A stretch of DNA of 64,000 nucleotides from Leucobacter salsicius M1-8 (GTDB lineage: Bacteria; Actinomycetota; Actinomycetes; Actinomycetales; Microbacteriaceae): NCBI RefSeq assembly GCF_000350525.1, contig NZ_AOCN01000015.1, positions 248,001 to 312,000 of the forward strand. Direction: 5' to 3'. The notes below the pieces were generated by a model, which was not told where the DNA came from, made no database searches, and saw nothing but the letters and a program-made list of their open reading frames with translations. How positions within the stretch are numbered: position 1 is the first letter of the stretch; each line of letters opens with the position of its first letter. This document shows, one piece after another, positions 1 through 9,152 of this stretch. Both the position numbers and the translations under genes were made by a program.

Positions 1-2
1 TG

Positions 3-803
3 GTGCGCCGCGCCGCGCAGGCCGTCGAGATGACCCACCTGGCCTCGCTGTACCACGACGATGTCATGGACGACGCGAAGCTGCGGCGCGGTGTACCCGC
101 CACGCAGACCGTGTGGTCGAACTCCGTCGCGATCCTCGCGGGAGACCTGCTGTTTGCTCGCGCCTCGACGCTGGTTTCGGGCATGGGGGAGGAAGCGATT
201 CTGCTGCAGGCGCGCACCTTCGAACGGCTGTGCCTGGGCCAGCTGCACGAGACGGTCGGCCCGCAGCCCGATGAGGCCCCGATCCCGCACTACATTCAGG
301 TGCTCGCCGATAAGACCGGTGCCCTGATCGCGACGGCCGCCCGTATGGGCGTCATGTTCAGCAGTGCTCCCGCCGAATACGCTGACGCCGTGATGGAGTA
401 CGGCGAGCGCATCGGCGTCGCCTTCCAGCTCGTCGACGACGTCATCGACCTGTCTCCCAAGAAGGAGCAGACCGGCAAGCGTGCGGGCACCGACCTGCGC
501 GCGGGCGTCGCGACGCTGCCGCTATTGCTGCTGCGCGAGCGGGCAGCTGCAGGCAACGCCGCTGATGCCGAACTGCTGGCACGCATCGACGCTGGCGTCG
601 CCGCCATCGCCGACGGTGCGGACCCGTCGGTGCTCGACCCCGAGGTCACCGCACTGCGTGAGCACGAAGTCACCCGGGAGACCGAGGAAACTGCACGGCG
701 CTGGGCCACTGACGCGGTCGCGGCACTCGACGTGCTGCCCAAGTCTTCGGTTAAGCGTGCGCTCGAGCGCATGGCCGATTCGATCGTCAACCGCGAGGGC
801 TAA
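3..803 (+). CDS. Long-chain polyprenyl diphosphate synthase, 5'-truncated by window edge
   Basis: C-terminal 266 residues of a trans-isoprenyl diphosphate synthase, which condenses isopentenyl diphosphate onto allylic diphosphates to make the side chain of menaquinone or related lipids. The first Asp-rich motif (HDDVMDDAKLRRG) is at about residue 18 and the second (QLVDDVIDL) at about residue 138; both bind magnesium-diphosphate. In complete family members the first motif lies about 80-100 residues in, so the true start is outside the window and the first GTG here is internal. The following gene is a ferredoxin reductase, 74 nt downstream. Chain length (heptaprenyl to nonaprenyl) cannot be told from the sequence by eye. 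Confidence 0.9.
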   Translation: MRRAAQAVEMTHLASLYHDDVMDDAKLRRGVPATQTVWSNSVAILAGDLLFARASTLVSGMGEEAILLQARTFERLCLGQLHETVGPQPDEAPIPHYIQVLADKTGALIATAARMGVMFSSAPAEYADAVMEYGERIGVAFQLVDDVIDLSPKKEQTGKRAGTDLRAGVATLPLLLLRERAAAGNAADAELLARIDAGVAAIADGADPSVLDPEVTALREHEVTRETEETARRWATDAVAALDVLPKSSVKRALERMADSIVNREG

Positions 804-877
804 TTTCCTCAGTAGGCCACGGGGCTGTGCCCCACTAACTTATTCCGTTTCGGGAATGGAAGGAACTGACTGAAACG

Positions 878-2251
878 ATGGAAACTATGCGACTGGCAAT
901 TGTTGGAGCTGGCCCGGCGGGCATTTATGCCGCTGACCTGCTGCAGAAGGCGGAGCGCGACTTCGAGGTTGAGATTGACCTCTTCGAGCAGCTTCCCGCA
1001 CCGTATGGCCTCGTGCGCTACGGCGTCTCACCCGACCACCCGCGCATCAAGGGCATCATCAACGCCCTGCGCGACGTGCTCGACAGCGGCAGCGTGCGCT
1101 ACTTCGGCAACGTGCGATACGGGCAAGACATCACTCTCGACGACCTGAAGCAGCACTACAACGCGGTGATCTTCTCGACCGGGGCGATCCGTGATGCCTC
1201 GCTCACGATCCCGGGTGTGGACGCCGAGGGTTCGTACGGTGCTGCAGATTTCGTGAGCTGGTTCGACGGCCACCCCGACGTACCCCGCACCTGGCCGCTC
1301 GAGGCACAGTCGGTAGGAGTGATCGGCAACGGCAACGTCGCGCTCGATGTGTCGCGCATGCTGATCAAGCACGCTGACGATTTGCTGCCCACCGAGATTC
1401 CGCAAAACGTCTACGACGGGCTCAAAAGCAGCCCGATCGAAGAGCTGCACCTCTTCGGCCGCCGCGGCCCCAAGTACGTCAAGTTCACGCCGCTCGAGCT
1501 GCGCGAGCTCGGTGAGCTGCGAGACGTCGACATGGTGATCGACGAGAGCGACTTCGACCGCGAAGACCCCTACGCTGACGAGGTGCTCGCGAAGAACAAG
1601 CAGGTGCTCGTGATGACGCGCATCATGGACAAGTGGCGCAAGGATCAGCAGGAGCGCGAGGCGGCAGGCGAGAGCGCGTCGCGCAAGCTGCACCTGCACT
1701 TCTGGTCAAAGCCCGTTGAGGTCGTGACCGAAGATGGCCGCGTGACCGGCCTCAAGATCGAGCGCACCGCCCCGAACGGCGAGGGCGGCGTCATCGACAC
1801 CGGCGAGTTCGAGATCATCCCGATGCAGTCGCTGTACCGCGCAATCGGATACTTCGGCTCACCGGTCGACGAAATCCCCTTCGACGAGAACCGCGGCGTG
1901 ATCCCCAACGATCAGGGTCGGGTCAAGAACCTCGAGGGCAAGCAGATTCCCGGCGTCTACGCCACAGGCTGGATCAAGCGCGGCCCCATCGGCCTCATTG
2001 GACATACGAAGTCCGATGCCATGGAGACGCTCGAGACGCTCATGGCCGACCGCGACACGTGGTGGACCCCCGAGTATCCCGAGACCGAGGCTATCCCTGC
2101 GCTGCTCACCGAGCGCAACGTGCCCTACACGGATCTGGAGGGCTGGCGCCGCCTCGATGAGCACGAGCTCGCCCTCGGTGAGGCCGAGGGCCGCCTGCGC
2201 ATCAAGGTTGTGCCCCGCGACGAGATGACGCGCATCTCGCGCGGCGAATAA
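878..2251 (+). CDS. fprA: FprA-type ferredoxin/flavodoxin--NADP reductase
   Basis: Protein of 457 aa of the adrenodoxin reductase-like family, which moves electrons between NADPH and ferredoxin through FAD. The N-terminus carries the FAD-binding GxGxxG (IVGAGPAGIYAADLL, residues 8-22). A second nucleotide-binding motif (IGNGNVALDVSRML) lies near residue 150 and binds NADP. The C-terminal part has the family signature GWIKRGPIGLIGHTKSDA near residue 365. A purine-rich GGAAGGAAC stretch precedes the ATG; a second in-frame ATG three codons later (887) is an alternative start. Whole length fits the mycobacterial FprA group. Confidence 0.93.
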   Translation: METMRLAIVGAGPAGIYAADLLQKAERDFEVEIDLFEQLPAPYGLVRYGVSPDHPRIKGIINALRDVLDSGSVRYFGNVRYGQDITLDDLKQHYNAVIFSTGAIRDASLTIPGVDAEGSYGAADFVSWFDGHPDVPRTWPLEAQSVGVIGNGNVALDVSRMLIKHADDLLPTEIPQNVYDGLKSSPIEELHLFGRRGPKYVKFTPLELRELGELRDVDMVIDESDFDREDPYADEVLAKNKQVLVMTRIMDKWRKDQQEREAAGESASRKLHLHFWSKPVEVVTEDGRVTGLKIERTAPNGEGGVIDTGEFEIIPMQSLYRAIGYFGSPVDEIPFDENRGVIPNDQGRVKNLEGKQIPGVYATGWIKRGPIGLIGHTKSDAMETLETLMADRDTWWTPEYPETEAIPALLTERNVPYTDLEGWRRLDEHELALGEAEGRLRIKVVPRDEMTRISRGE

Positions 2252-2256
2252 CTCGA

Positions 2257-3084
2257 CTAGAGGTGCTCGGCGACTGCGTTGAGCACCTCACTCGTACCAC
2301 CCTCGATGCGCAACGCGATTGAGTCGCGCTCGTCCACCTGCGTGGGGCCGCGGTTGATCACCACAACGGGAATGCCGCGCCGCTCGGCCCGGTGCACGAG
2401 TCGTATGCCGGTGTTGACCGTGAGCGAGGTGCCGGCCAAGATCAGCGAGCCCGCATGCTCGACGAGCGAGGCCGCCGCCTGGAAAACGGGCCGCGGCACC
2501 ATTTCGCCAAAGTACACGACGTCGGGGCGAAGAATGCCGCCGCACTCGGGGCAGTCGGGCACGATGACTCCTGCAATATCTCCGACCGCGGCATCGCCGT
2601 CGGGCGCGATCGCGGCGCCAGCGTTGGCCTCGGCATATCCGGGATTGAGCCGGTCGAAGTCGGCCAAAACCATGGCGCGGTCATAGGCACGATTGCAGCG
2701 GATGCATCTGGAGACGTTGCCGCGCCCGTGGAGCTCGACGACGGTGCGCGATCCGGCAGCGCGATGTAGGCCGTCAACATTCTGTGTCGCAACGCCCGTG
2801 ACATGCCCGCCCATCTCGAGCCTCGCGAGCGCGAGATGCCCCGCATTGGGGGCGAGTGCGGCCATGCGGTCGGTGCCGACGCGCGCCCCGGCCCAGAACC
2901 GGCGCCGGTACGCAATGTCGTTCATGAACTGGCCGATGCTCATGGGCGTGCGGGGCGGAGTGCCCGCGCCGCGATAGTCGGGAATACCCGAGTCCGTCGA
3001 CAGCCCGGCGCCGGTCAGCACCGCCGCAGGATGGTGTGAGAGCAGGGTGGCGAGGCGTTCGATGGTGTTGGAATCAACGGACAC
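2257..3084 (-). CDS. Sir2-family NAD-dependent protein deacylase
   Basis: Sirtuin of 275 aa that removes acyl groups from lysines using NAD. Family motifs are all visible: GAGLSTDSGIPDYRG (NAD/Rossmann, about residue 25), TQNVDGLH (about residue 105), the catalytic His in VVELHG, and two Cys pairs (CIRC and CPEC) for the structural zinc. The open frame extends upstream, but the GTG at 3084 is chosen because a GGAGG (3090-3094) sits 5 nt before it and the longer version would run into the PucR-type gene. It ends 5 nt from the convergent fprA stop and lies 20 nt behind the regulator on the same strand, so the two may be co-transcribed. Confidence 0.9.
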   Translation of the reverse strand: MSVDSNTIERLATLLSHHPAAVLTGAGLSTDSGIPDYRGAGTPPRTPMSIGQFMNDIAYRRRFWAGARVGTDRMAALAPNAGHLALARLEMGGHVTGVATQNVDGLHRAAGSRTVVELHGRGNVSRCIRCNRAYDRAMVLADFDRLNPGYAEANAGAAIAPDGDAAVGDIAGVIVPDCPECGGILRPDVVYFGEMVPRPVFQAAASLVEHAGSLILAGTSLTVNTGIRLVHRAERRGIPVVVINRGPTQVDERDSIALRIEGGTSEVLNAVAEHL

Positions 3085-3104
3085 GGTGGCCTCCACATCG
3101 TGGC

Positions 3105-4763
3105 TCACGCGGAATGCTGCGGGCCTATGGTGTCTGAGCGCAGCTGGAGCCACACTGCCAGCATCATATCGGGGTCGCCAAGCGGGAGATCGTGATCGTG
3201 TTCGATCTTGCGAAGCCGATATCGAATTGTGTTTTCGTGCACGCCGAGAGCCCTGGCGGTACCGGCGATGTTGCCAAAATGAGCGAACCAGGTAGCGATC
3301 GTTTCGGCGAATTCTGGAGCATCCCGTACTAAACCCGCGACGTGGGGGTGGCGCAGCTCAGGTGCGTTTGCGAACATGTGCCCCGCCTGCTCGAACACGA
3401 GCCTGGGCCGCAGCTCGTCAACCGTCGCAATGCGGGTCGCATCGGCATCTTGCGATGAATTGGGGTCGCCCGCGGCGAGGGCGAGCAGGCGATCGCCCAG
3501 TTCGCGAAGCGCGGCGACCGCGCTGGCCCGATGAGCGACACCGGGAAGTGCCACCACGGTGCCGGACCCGATCAGTCGATCGACGATGGGAAGCAGCGGC
3601 TCGACGAGGTCGGCGAGCGGCCGAGTGGGGTCATGCGTGACGAGCGCGTAGACGCCAGCACCTCTGGTGACCGTGACGACCTCAGAATGGTGCAGTGATA
3701 GGTGGCGCTGCACTGTCGATCGCAGCTGTGAGAGCGCGGTGCTGTGTTCGTCACTGCCGGGGGCAAACGCGAGGAGTGCCGCGCCACGCTCTTCAGCGAT
3801 GCCGAGCTCAGCGAGTTCGGACCCAGCGACCTGATGCCCATCGAGCAGGGTGCGGCAGCGTGCCTCACGCGGAATCTGTGTAGCCCTACGCACCTGAATG
3901 TTGTCAAGCATGTGAGCAGCGGCAACGGTAGCCGAGCTGAGCATGAGCTCGTGCTGGGCTTCCGAGAGGCCCGGCTGGCCAGACGCGTCAATGGCCCAGA
4001 TGGTGCCGAGTGGCAGGGTGCCCGCGCGCACCGCGATGGCCACGCGTGGTTCCTCGTCGCCGAGGCGGGGATACTTGATTGGTGCGGTCGCTCGGAGCAC
4101 AGTGCGGTACTGATCGTCATTGAACGGTGAATCGGGTACCCGGCGGGTGAGGATTCCCTGGGTGCGTAGCGGGTCAATGAGCTGCCCGGGCACCGAGGAA
4201 TAGGCGATGATGCGTCGGCCGAGGTCTTCGATGGCAACCGAGCCGCCAAACGAGCTCGCCATTTCGTTCGCCAGGGCAAAGAGGGGTTCGGTGCCACGGT
4301 CTCGATGTGCGTCCTCACTGTGCCGACGCTCACCGAAGGTGTGCGTGAGGAGCGCATCAAAATAACGCCAGCCCACTCGGTCGGCGACTCGCAAAAACAA
4401 CACACTGTATTTGTCGGCCATCGCCGTGACCTGTCCGATTGCCTCGTCACTAAATTTGATGGCGACGGCGGGGGCGCCAATGGCGGAGGCATCCATTGCT
4501 AACCGCTCGAGTGTGGCCGGGCTGGGGTCCCCTACAGAAGGCACAAGTAGCAGGATGTCTTGGTCGTCGAGTTGAGGATCAAACGGATCGTAGAACTCTG
4601 CTCCCTGCACCGTGCGGGCGAGCTCAACGGGCCCGATCCTGGCACTGACGTTTTCGCCGATAGTGGTGAGGAGCTCGCTGAGACGCACGGACTCGAGCGC
4701 CGGCTCACTGTGCGGTTCGCCATCGGATCGCTCGAATCTCGTTGTGGAAACACCATCGTTCAT
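3105..4763 (-). CDS. PucR/CdaR-type transcriptional regulator
   Basis: 552 aa. The C-terminus carries the PucR helix-turn-helix (GNIAGTARALGVHENTIRYR, about residues 503-522) used by regulators of purine, amino acid and gamma-aminobutyrate catabolism. The N-terminal ~140 residues resemble the PucR sensory region and the middle is GAF/CdaR-like, without a recognisable ligand site. It is divergent from the decarboxylase-like gene at 4847 with an 83-bp gap, so it most likely controls that gene and the amino acid transporter behind it; that regulatory link is inference from position. Confidence 0.85.
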   Translation of the reverse strand: MNDGVSTTRFERSDGEPHSEPALESVRLSELLTTIGENVSARIGPVELARTVQGAEFYDPFDPQLDDQDILLLVPSVGDPSPATLERLAMDASAIGAPAVAIKFSDEAIGQVTAMADKYSVLFLRVADRVGWRYFDALLTHTFGERRHSEDAHRDRGTEPLFALANEMASSFGGSVAIEDLGRRIIAYSSVPGQLIDPLRTQGILTRRVPDSPFNDDQYRTVLRATAPIKYPRLGDEEPRVAIAVRAGTLPLGTIWAIDASGQPGLSEAQHELMLSSATVAAAHMLDNIQVRRATQIPREARCRTLLDGHQVAGSELAELGIAEERGAALLAFAPGSDEHSTALSQLRSTVQRHLSLHHSEVVTVTRGAGVYALVTHDPTRPLADLVEPLLPIVDRLIGSGTVVALPGVAHRASAVAALRELGDRLLALAAGDPNSSQDADATRIATVDELRPRLVFEQAGHMFANAPELRHPHVAGLVRDAPEFAETIATWFAHFGNIAGTARALGVHENTIRYRLRKIEHDHDLPLGDPDMMLAVWLQLRSDTIGPQHSA

Positions 4764-4846
4764 GCGCTCAAGTTATCTGAAAACTACAAAAAATGCGAGT
4801 GACCTGCGACGTATGGTTGTGACGCAACGACGCGATAGGAGACGCC

Positions 4847-6157
4847 ATGCAGATGACTGATGCACTCAACCAGATTGCCCCCGAGGGCACCCGACTTGGA
4901 GAATTCTGGGATGTGCTCCCCGAGGAATCGGGTGCAACGCCTGAGGGTGTCCTCGCTATCGGCGGTGTCGATGTGGCCAAGCTGGCTGAAACCTATGGCA
5001 CCCCGCTGCACATCGTGGATGAAGTCGGGCTGCGTCGCCAGATCAGGCGCTTCATCGACGGGTTGCGTGAGCGTTGGCCCAACTCAGAGGTGCTGTTCGC
5101 TTCGAAGTCGCTGCCGATCGTAGGCATGTACCGGCTGGCGCAAGAAGAGGGTCTTTCGGTGGACATCGCCGGTGGGGGTGAGCTCAAGCTGGCCCTGGCC
5201 GGGGGAGTAGACCCGGCTCGGCTGCATTTCCACGGAAACGCGAAAACCGATGCAGAGCTGCAGATGGCGCTCGAAGCCGGCATCGGCACGATCATCGTCG
5301 ACAACGAAGACGAGATCGCTCGCCTCGAGCGGTTGATCAGCCGCCCGCAGAAGGTATTGCTGCGCGTGATCCCCGGCGTTGATGCCGAGACGCACGCGTC
5401 GCAGGCCACAGGGGGCAGCGACTCGAAGTTCGGGCTGCCGATGGACCAGGCCGCTCGCGCTATCGAGCGCATGCGTGCCCACCCACTCATCGACTTCGAG
5501 GGTGTACACCTGCACATCGGGTCACAGATTCTTAACACGCGCCAGTTCGCACAGGCCGTTGAAAACATCTCATCGGTGGGCACATTTGCGACCTACGACG
5601 TGGGCGGCGGCCTCGGGGTGAAGTACACCTATGAGGAGGACGCCCCGAGCGTCGAGGCGTACCTCGATTCAATCGTGGAGTCTGCGCGTGCTCACCTGCC
5701 GGCCGAATCCAAGATCATGATCGAACCAGGCCGGTCGATCGTCGCCCGTGCCGGGGTCACGCTGTACCGAGTCGTTTCGGTCAAGCGCACGGGCAAGGTC
5801 TTCGTCGCCATCGACGGTGGGCTCGCCGACCAGATGGATATCGCCCTCACCGACCAGCGGTACGAAGCGATCATCGCAGACCGTCTCCACGAGCCCTGGA
5901 CCGAATCGGTGCAGCTCGTCGGCCGCCAGTGCGAGTCGGGCGACCTGCTCGTTGACGGCGCTGCGGTCCCCGAACCTCACGTGGGCGACCTCGTCGTGAT
6001 GCCCGTCACCGGCGCCTACGCCTACACAATGTCGAACAACTACAACGGTGCGCTGAAGCCGGCCATCGTGTTCGTAGCAGACGGGGAGGCCCGCCTTGTG
6101 GCCCGCCGCGAAACCTACGACGACCTCCTCGCCGTGCACGCACCGGCGATGTACTAA
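4847..6157 (+). CDS. Diaminopimelate decarboxylase-like PLP enzyme (fold III)
   Basis: 436 aa. Fold-type III PLP decarboxylase with the marks of LysA: PLP-lysine region FASKSLPI (about residue 86), HIGSQ, the glycine-rich phosphate loop GGGLGVKY, EPGRSIV, and the CESGD motif near residue 365 from the partner subunit. LysA converts meso-diaminopimelate to L-lysine. TAGGAGACGCC precedes the ATG. The setting is unusual for a biosynthetic lysA: it stands between a divergent PucR-type regulator and an amino acid uptake system. A catabolic or substrate-shifted paralogue (lysine, ornithine or another diamino acid) is therefore possible. The family call is firm; the substrate is not. Confidence 0.8.
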   Translation: MQMTDALNQIAPEGTRLGEFWDVLPEESGATPEGVLAIGGVDVAKLAETYGTPLHIVDEVGLRRQIRRFIDGLRERWPNSEVLFASKSLPIVGMYRLAQEEGLSVDIAGGGELKLALAGGVDPARLHFHGNAKTDAELQMALEAGIGTIIVDNEDEIARLERLISRPQKVLLRVIPGVDAETHASQATGGSDSKFGLPMDQAARAIERMRAHPLIDFEGVHLHIGSQILNTRQFAQAVENISSVGTFATYDVGGGLGVKYTYEEDAPSVEAYLDSIVESARAHLPAESKIMIEPGRSIVARAGVTLYRVVSVKRTGKVFVAIDGGLADQMDIALTDQRYEAIIADRLHEPWTESVQLVGRQCESGDLLVDGAAVPEPHVGDLVVMPVTGAYAYTMSNNYNGALKPAIVFVADGEARLVARRETYDDLLAVHAPAMY

Positions 6158-6168
6158 ACGAGAGACCA

Positions 6169-6197
6169 CTGGGCCGGGGCCCTAACTCCCGGCCCAG
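6169..6197 (+). terminator. Hairpin between decarboxylase-like gene and amino acid ABC operon
   Basis: A perfect 10-bp inverted repeat (CTGGGCCGGG ... CCCGGCCCAG) with a 9-nt loop follows the stop codon by 11 nt. No T-run follows, so it may be an mRNA-stabilising or partially terminating hairpin. Confidence 0.5.
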
Positions 6198-6266
6198 ATT
6201 CTGGCCACAACGGCCACGCCACCACAACCACACACGCTCTTCCCCTCCAATGACGAAGGACACCTG

Positions 6267-7187
6267 ATGAAGAAGACACCCCTGATGTTGCTCGCCGCCT
6301 CGGCGACTCTCGCGCTCATGCTCACCGGCTGCTCGGGCGGCGGTGACACGGCATCCGCAGGTGCCGGCCCCAACACCCCCACGGGTGACGAGGTCAGCAC
6401 CACGACGGACGCCGAGCTCACGAAGCTCCTGCCCCAGGACATCCTCGATGCCGGAGTCATCAACGTGGCCGTCGACATCCCATTCCCGCCCATGGCAATG
6501 TACGACGAGAAGAACCGTGAGATCGGGTTTGATCCAGAGCTCGCACGCCTCATCGGTCAGAAGCTGGGCGTCGATGTGTCCCTCAACAAGCAGGCGTTTG
6601 ACTCGGTGATTCCGTCGCTGCAAGCCGACAAGAACGACATCATCATGAGCGGCATGAACGATACCCCCGAGCGCCAGAAGACGCTGAGCTTCGTCGACTA
6701 CACCCACGGTGGATTTGCTGTCGCGGTGAAGAAGGATAACCCCGAGGGTATTAAGACGCAGAAGGACCTGTGCGGGCTGACCGTGTCTGTCCAGAAGGCG
6801 ACGGTGCAGGGCGACCTGCTGCGGGCCATGGACTGCGGTGTCAAGGTGATGGAGTTGCCGAGTGACCTGGACGCGCAGACTGCGCTGAGGGCGGGCAAGA
6901 GCCAGGCCTACGTTGCTGACGCGGTCGTTACCGAGTACGTGGTCGCCACCACCCAGGACGGCGCCGCGTTCGACATTGTGCGAGACCCCATCAACCCGTC
7001 TGGGTTCAACCCGGTGTTTAGCGGCATCGGCATCCTGAACACCGACACCGAGCTCACCGAGGCGGTGCGCCAGGCCCTGCAAGCCCTCATCGCCGAAGGC
7101 ACCTACCAGGAGGTGCTCGACCGTAACAACATCGGCGCGTATGCAGTTGACGAGGCAGCCGTGAACCAGGGAGCCGACGCATCATGA
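6267..7187 (+). CDS. Polar amino acid ABC transporter, substrate-binding lipoprotein
   Basis: 306 aa, family 3 extracellular solute-binding protein. The N-terminus (MKKTPLMLLAASATLALM) is a signal peptide followed by the lipobox LTGC, so it is exported and lipid-anchored. The body has the family pattern IGFDPELARLIGQKLGV and SGMNDTPERQK. AAGGA precedes the ATG by 7 nt. Its stop overlaps the start of the permease gene by 4 nt (ATGA). With the permease and ATPase it forms a complete uptake system. The amino acid it binds cannot be read from sequence; the upstream decarboxylase-like gene hints at a basic or diamino acid. Confidence 0.9.
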   Translation: MKKTPLMLLAASATLALMLTGCSGGGDTASAGAGPNTPTGDEVSTTTDAELTKLLPQDILDAGVINVAVDIPFPPMAMYDEKNREIGFDPELARLIGQKLGVDVSLNKQAFDSVIPSLQADKNDIIMSGMNDTPERQKTLSFVDYTHGGFAVAVKKDNPEGIKTQKDLCGLTVSVQKATVQGDLLRAMDCGVKVMELPSDLDAQTALRAGKSQAYVADAVVTEYVVATTQDGAAFDIVRDPINPSGFNPVFSGIGILNTDTELTEAVRQALQALIAEGTYQEVLDRNNIGAYAVDEAAVNQGADAS

Positions 7188-8260
7188 GCAAAGAAGAAAT
7201 GACAGGAACTGCCACGCTGAGCCGGCGAAGCAACGATGTGTCGGAGGACGCCGCCACGTCTGCCCCAGGAAGCACAGTGCCCGGTGGCCGCCCCGGAAAC
7301 CCTGCGTACCAGCAACCGTTGACCACAGAAGACGATGTCATTTCGGTGCCGCTGCGGCGGCCGTGGCGATGGATCAGTGCCATCGCGGTGCTGGCGCTGC
7401 TCGCGAGCTTCATTTACGTCGTGGCCACGAACCCCAATCTCGACTTCGCAACGATCGGGGAGTTTATCTTCGACGCGCGCATCCTCGAGGGCGTCTGGCT
7501 GACACTCGTCATCACCGTGGTTTCAATGGTGGTCTCGACGATCCTCTCGATCATCATTGCGGCTATGCGGCTTGCATCAAACCCCGTGCTCTCGAGCGTG
7601 GCCTGGTTCTACGTGTGGGCCTTCCGAGGTACCCCGGTTCTGGTACAAATCGTGCTGTGGGGGTACTTGGGGCTTCTGTTCGACAAGATCACCCTCGGAG
7701 TCCCATTCACCGATGTGGTGTTCTGGCAGATGGACACGAACTCGCTAGTCACCCCGTTCGTGGCCGGCCTGCTCGCCCTGACGCTCAACCAGGCAGCATA
7801 CTCATCCGAAATCGTTCGTGCCGGCATGATGTCGGTCGACGAGGGACAACGAGAGGCCGCCTACTCGCTGGGTATGTCGCCGCTCTACACGTTCCGCCGA
7901 GTGCTGTTGCCGCAGGCGATGCGGGTCATCATTCCGCCTATGGGCAACGAGCTGATCTCGATGCTCAAGAACACGTCGCTGCTCTCGGTGATTGCGGTCA
8001 TGGAGCTGTACACGCAGGCGTCAGTCATCTCGTCGACGAACCTGAAGCAGGTGGAGCTACTGCTCGTCGTAAGTATTTGGTACCTGTTTATGACGAGCGT
8101 GCTGTCGGTGCCGCAGTACTACCTTGAGCGGCGCTATGGCCGCGGCAGTAGCCGCAATCTGCCAAAGACGCCGTGGCAGCGAGTGCGTGCCGCTATGGAT
8201 CGGCGCAAGCCCGGCCCCCAGCCCGCCCCACCAACCGAGATTGTGAGTGTAGTGGCATGA
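7184..8260 (+). CDS. Polar amino acid ABC transporter permease
   Basis: 358 aa. After an unusually long hydrophilic N-terminus (about 60 residues) there are several membrane helices and the HisM/GlnP-type signature: [20 protein letters not shown] (about residues 142-161) and the EAA-loop region [20 protein letters not shown]. The start overlaps the binding-protein stop and its own stop overlaps the ATPase start, both as ATGA, which shows tight translational coupling. Only one permease is present, so it probably acts as a homodimer. Confidence 0.9.
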   Translation: MSKEEMTGTATLSRRSNDVSEDAATSAPGSTVPGGRPGNPAYQQPLTTEDDVISVPLRRPWRWISAIAVLALLASFIYVVATNPNLDFATIGEFIFDARILEGVWLTLVITVVSMVVSTILSIIIAAMRLASNPVLSSVAWFYVWAFRGTPVLVQIVLWGYLGLLFDKITLGVPFTDVVFWQMDTNSLVTPFVAGLLALTLNQAAYSSEIVRAGMMSVDEGQREAAYSLGMSPLYTFRRVLLPQAMRVIIPPMGNELISMLKNTSLLSVIAVMELYTQASVISSTNLKQVELLLVVSIWYLFMTSVLSVPQYYLERRYGRGSSRNLPKTPWQRVRAAMDRRKPGPQPAPPTEIVSVVA

Positions 8261-9072
8261 CTACCTTGATGAGTACGAGCAAGGCCGCGGTGTCGGCCCC
8301 GAGGAACCCCCAGGATGCGCTCGTTGACATTCGACGCGTGCGCAAGAGTTACGGCCAGCACGAGGTGCTGCGCGACGTGTCACTCGCTGTACCAGCGGGG
8401 ACGGTCACGGTGCTGCTGGGGCCTTCTGGATCGGGGAAATCCACGCTGCTGCGATGCATCAACCACCTCGAAACCATCGACGGCGGCCGGATCATTGTGG
8501 ATGGTGAACTGATTGGATACCGTCAGGCAGGCACCAAGAACCACGAGATGACCCCGCGACAGATCGCGAAGCAGCGGCGCGGCATTGGCATGGTGTTTCA
8601 GCGCTTCAACCTGTTTCCCCACATGACCGCGCTCGAGAACGTCTGCGAGGCCCCCGTGGGGGTGGTGCGACTCAGCAAGTCGGCCGCGCGCAAGCGGGCG
8701 CTAGACCTGCTCGACCGAGTGGGGCTCGCCAACTTCGCCGGGCACTACCCCGCGCAGCTGTCGGGTGGGCAGCAGCAGCGCGTTGCCATCGCGCGAGCGC
8801 TCGCCATGGAGCCGAAACTGATGCTGTTCGATGAGCCCACGAGCGCGCTCGATCCCGAGCTTGTTGGCGACGTGCTTGACGTGATGCGCGAGCTCGCCCG
8901 AGACGGCATGACGATGATCGTGGTCACCCACGAGATCGGGTTCGCGCGCAGCGTCGCAGACCAGGTCGTGTTCATGGATGGCGGAGTGGTGGTCGAGGCC
9001 GGGCCTCCCGAGGACGTGCTGGGCAACCCGCAACGGCAGCGCACGCGCAATTTCTTGGAGAGCGTGAAGTAA
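8257..9072 (+). CDS. Polar amino acid ABC transporter ATP-binding protein
   Basis: 271 aa. Walker [10 protein letters not shown], signature [15 protein letters not shown], Walker [12 protein letters not shown] and the switch His in VTHEIGF are all intact, as in GlnQ/HisP proteins that power amino acid import. An in-frame extension upstream exists, but ATG 8257 is chosen because it overlaps the permease stop by 4 nt. Last gene of the operon; a strong hairpin follows at 9100. Confidence 0.92.
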   Translation: MTTLMSTSKAAVSAPRNPQDALVDIRRVRKSYGQHEVLRDVSLAVPAGTVTVLLGPSGSGKSTLLRCINHLETIDGGRIIVDGELIGYRQAGTKNHEMTPRQIAKQRRGIGMVFQRFNLFPHMTALENVCEAPVGVVRLSKSAARKRALDLLDRVGLANFAGHYPAQLSGGQQQRVAIARALAMEPKLMLFDEPTSALDPELVGDVLDVMRELARDGMTMIVVTHEIGFARSVADQVVFMDGGVVVEAGPPEDVLGNPQRQRTRNFLESVK

Positions 9073-9099
9073 CGCGATCCGGAGCAGCGCGCAAAAGTA

Positions 9100-9136
9100 G
9101 CTACCCGGTGAGCCCATTGCGGGCTCGCCGGGTAGC
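9100..9136. terminator. Bidirectional terminator hairpin
   Basis: A 16-bp stem GCTACCCGGTGAGCCC / GGGCTCGCCGGGTAGC with one G-T pair and a 5-nt loop lies between the convergent ABC operon and the LysR gene. The T-content after it is weak (ACTGTTTG), so termination may be partial. Confidence 0.65.
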
Positions 9137-9152
9137 ACTGTTTGTGCTCATG

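Noticed and set aside
3085-3153. N-terminal extension of the Sir2 gene to 3153
   Set aside because: It would overlap the regulator gene ending at 3105, and the GGAGG at 3090-3094 points clearly to GTG 3084.
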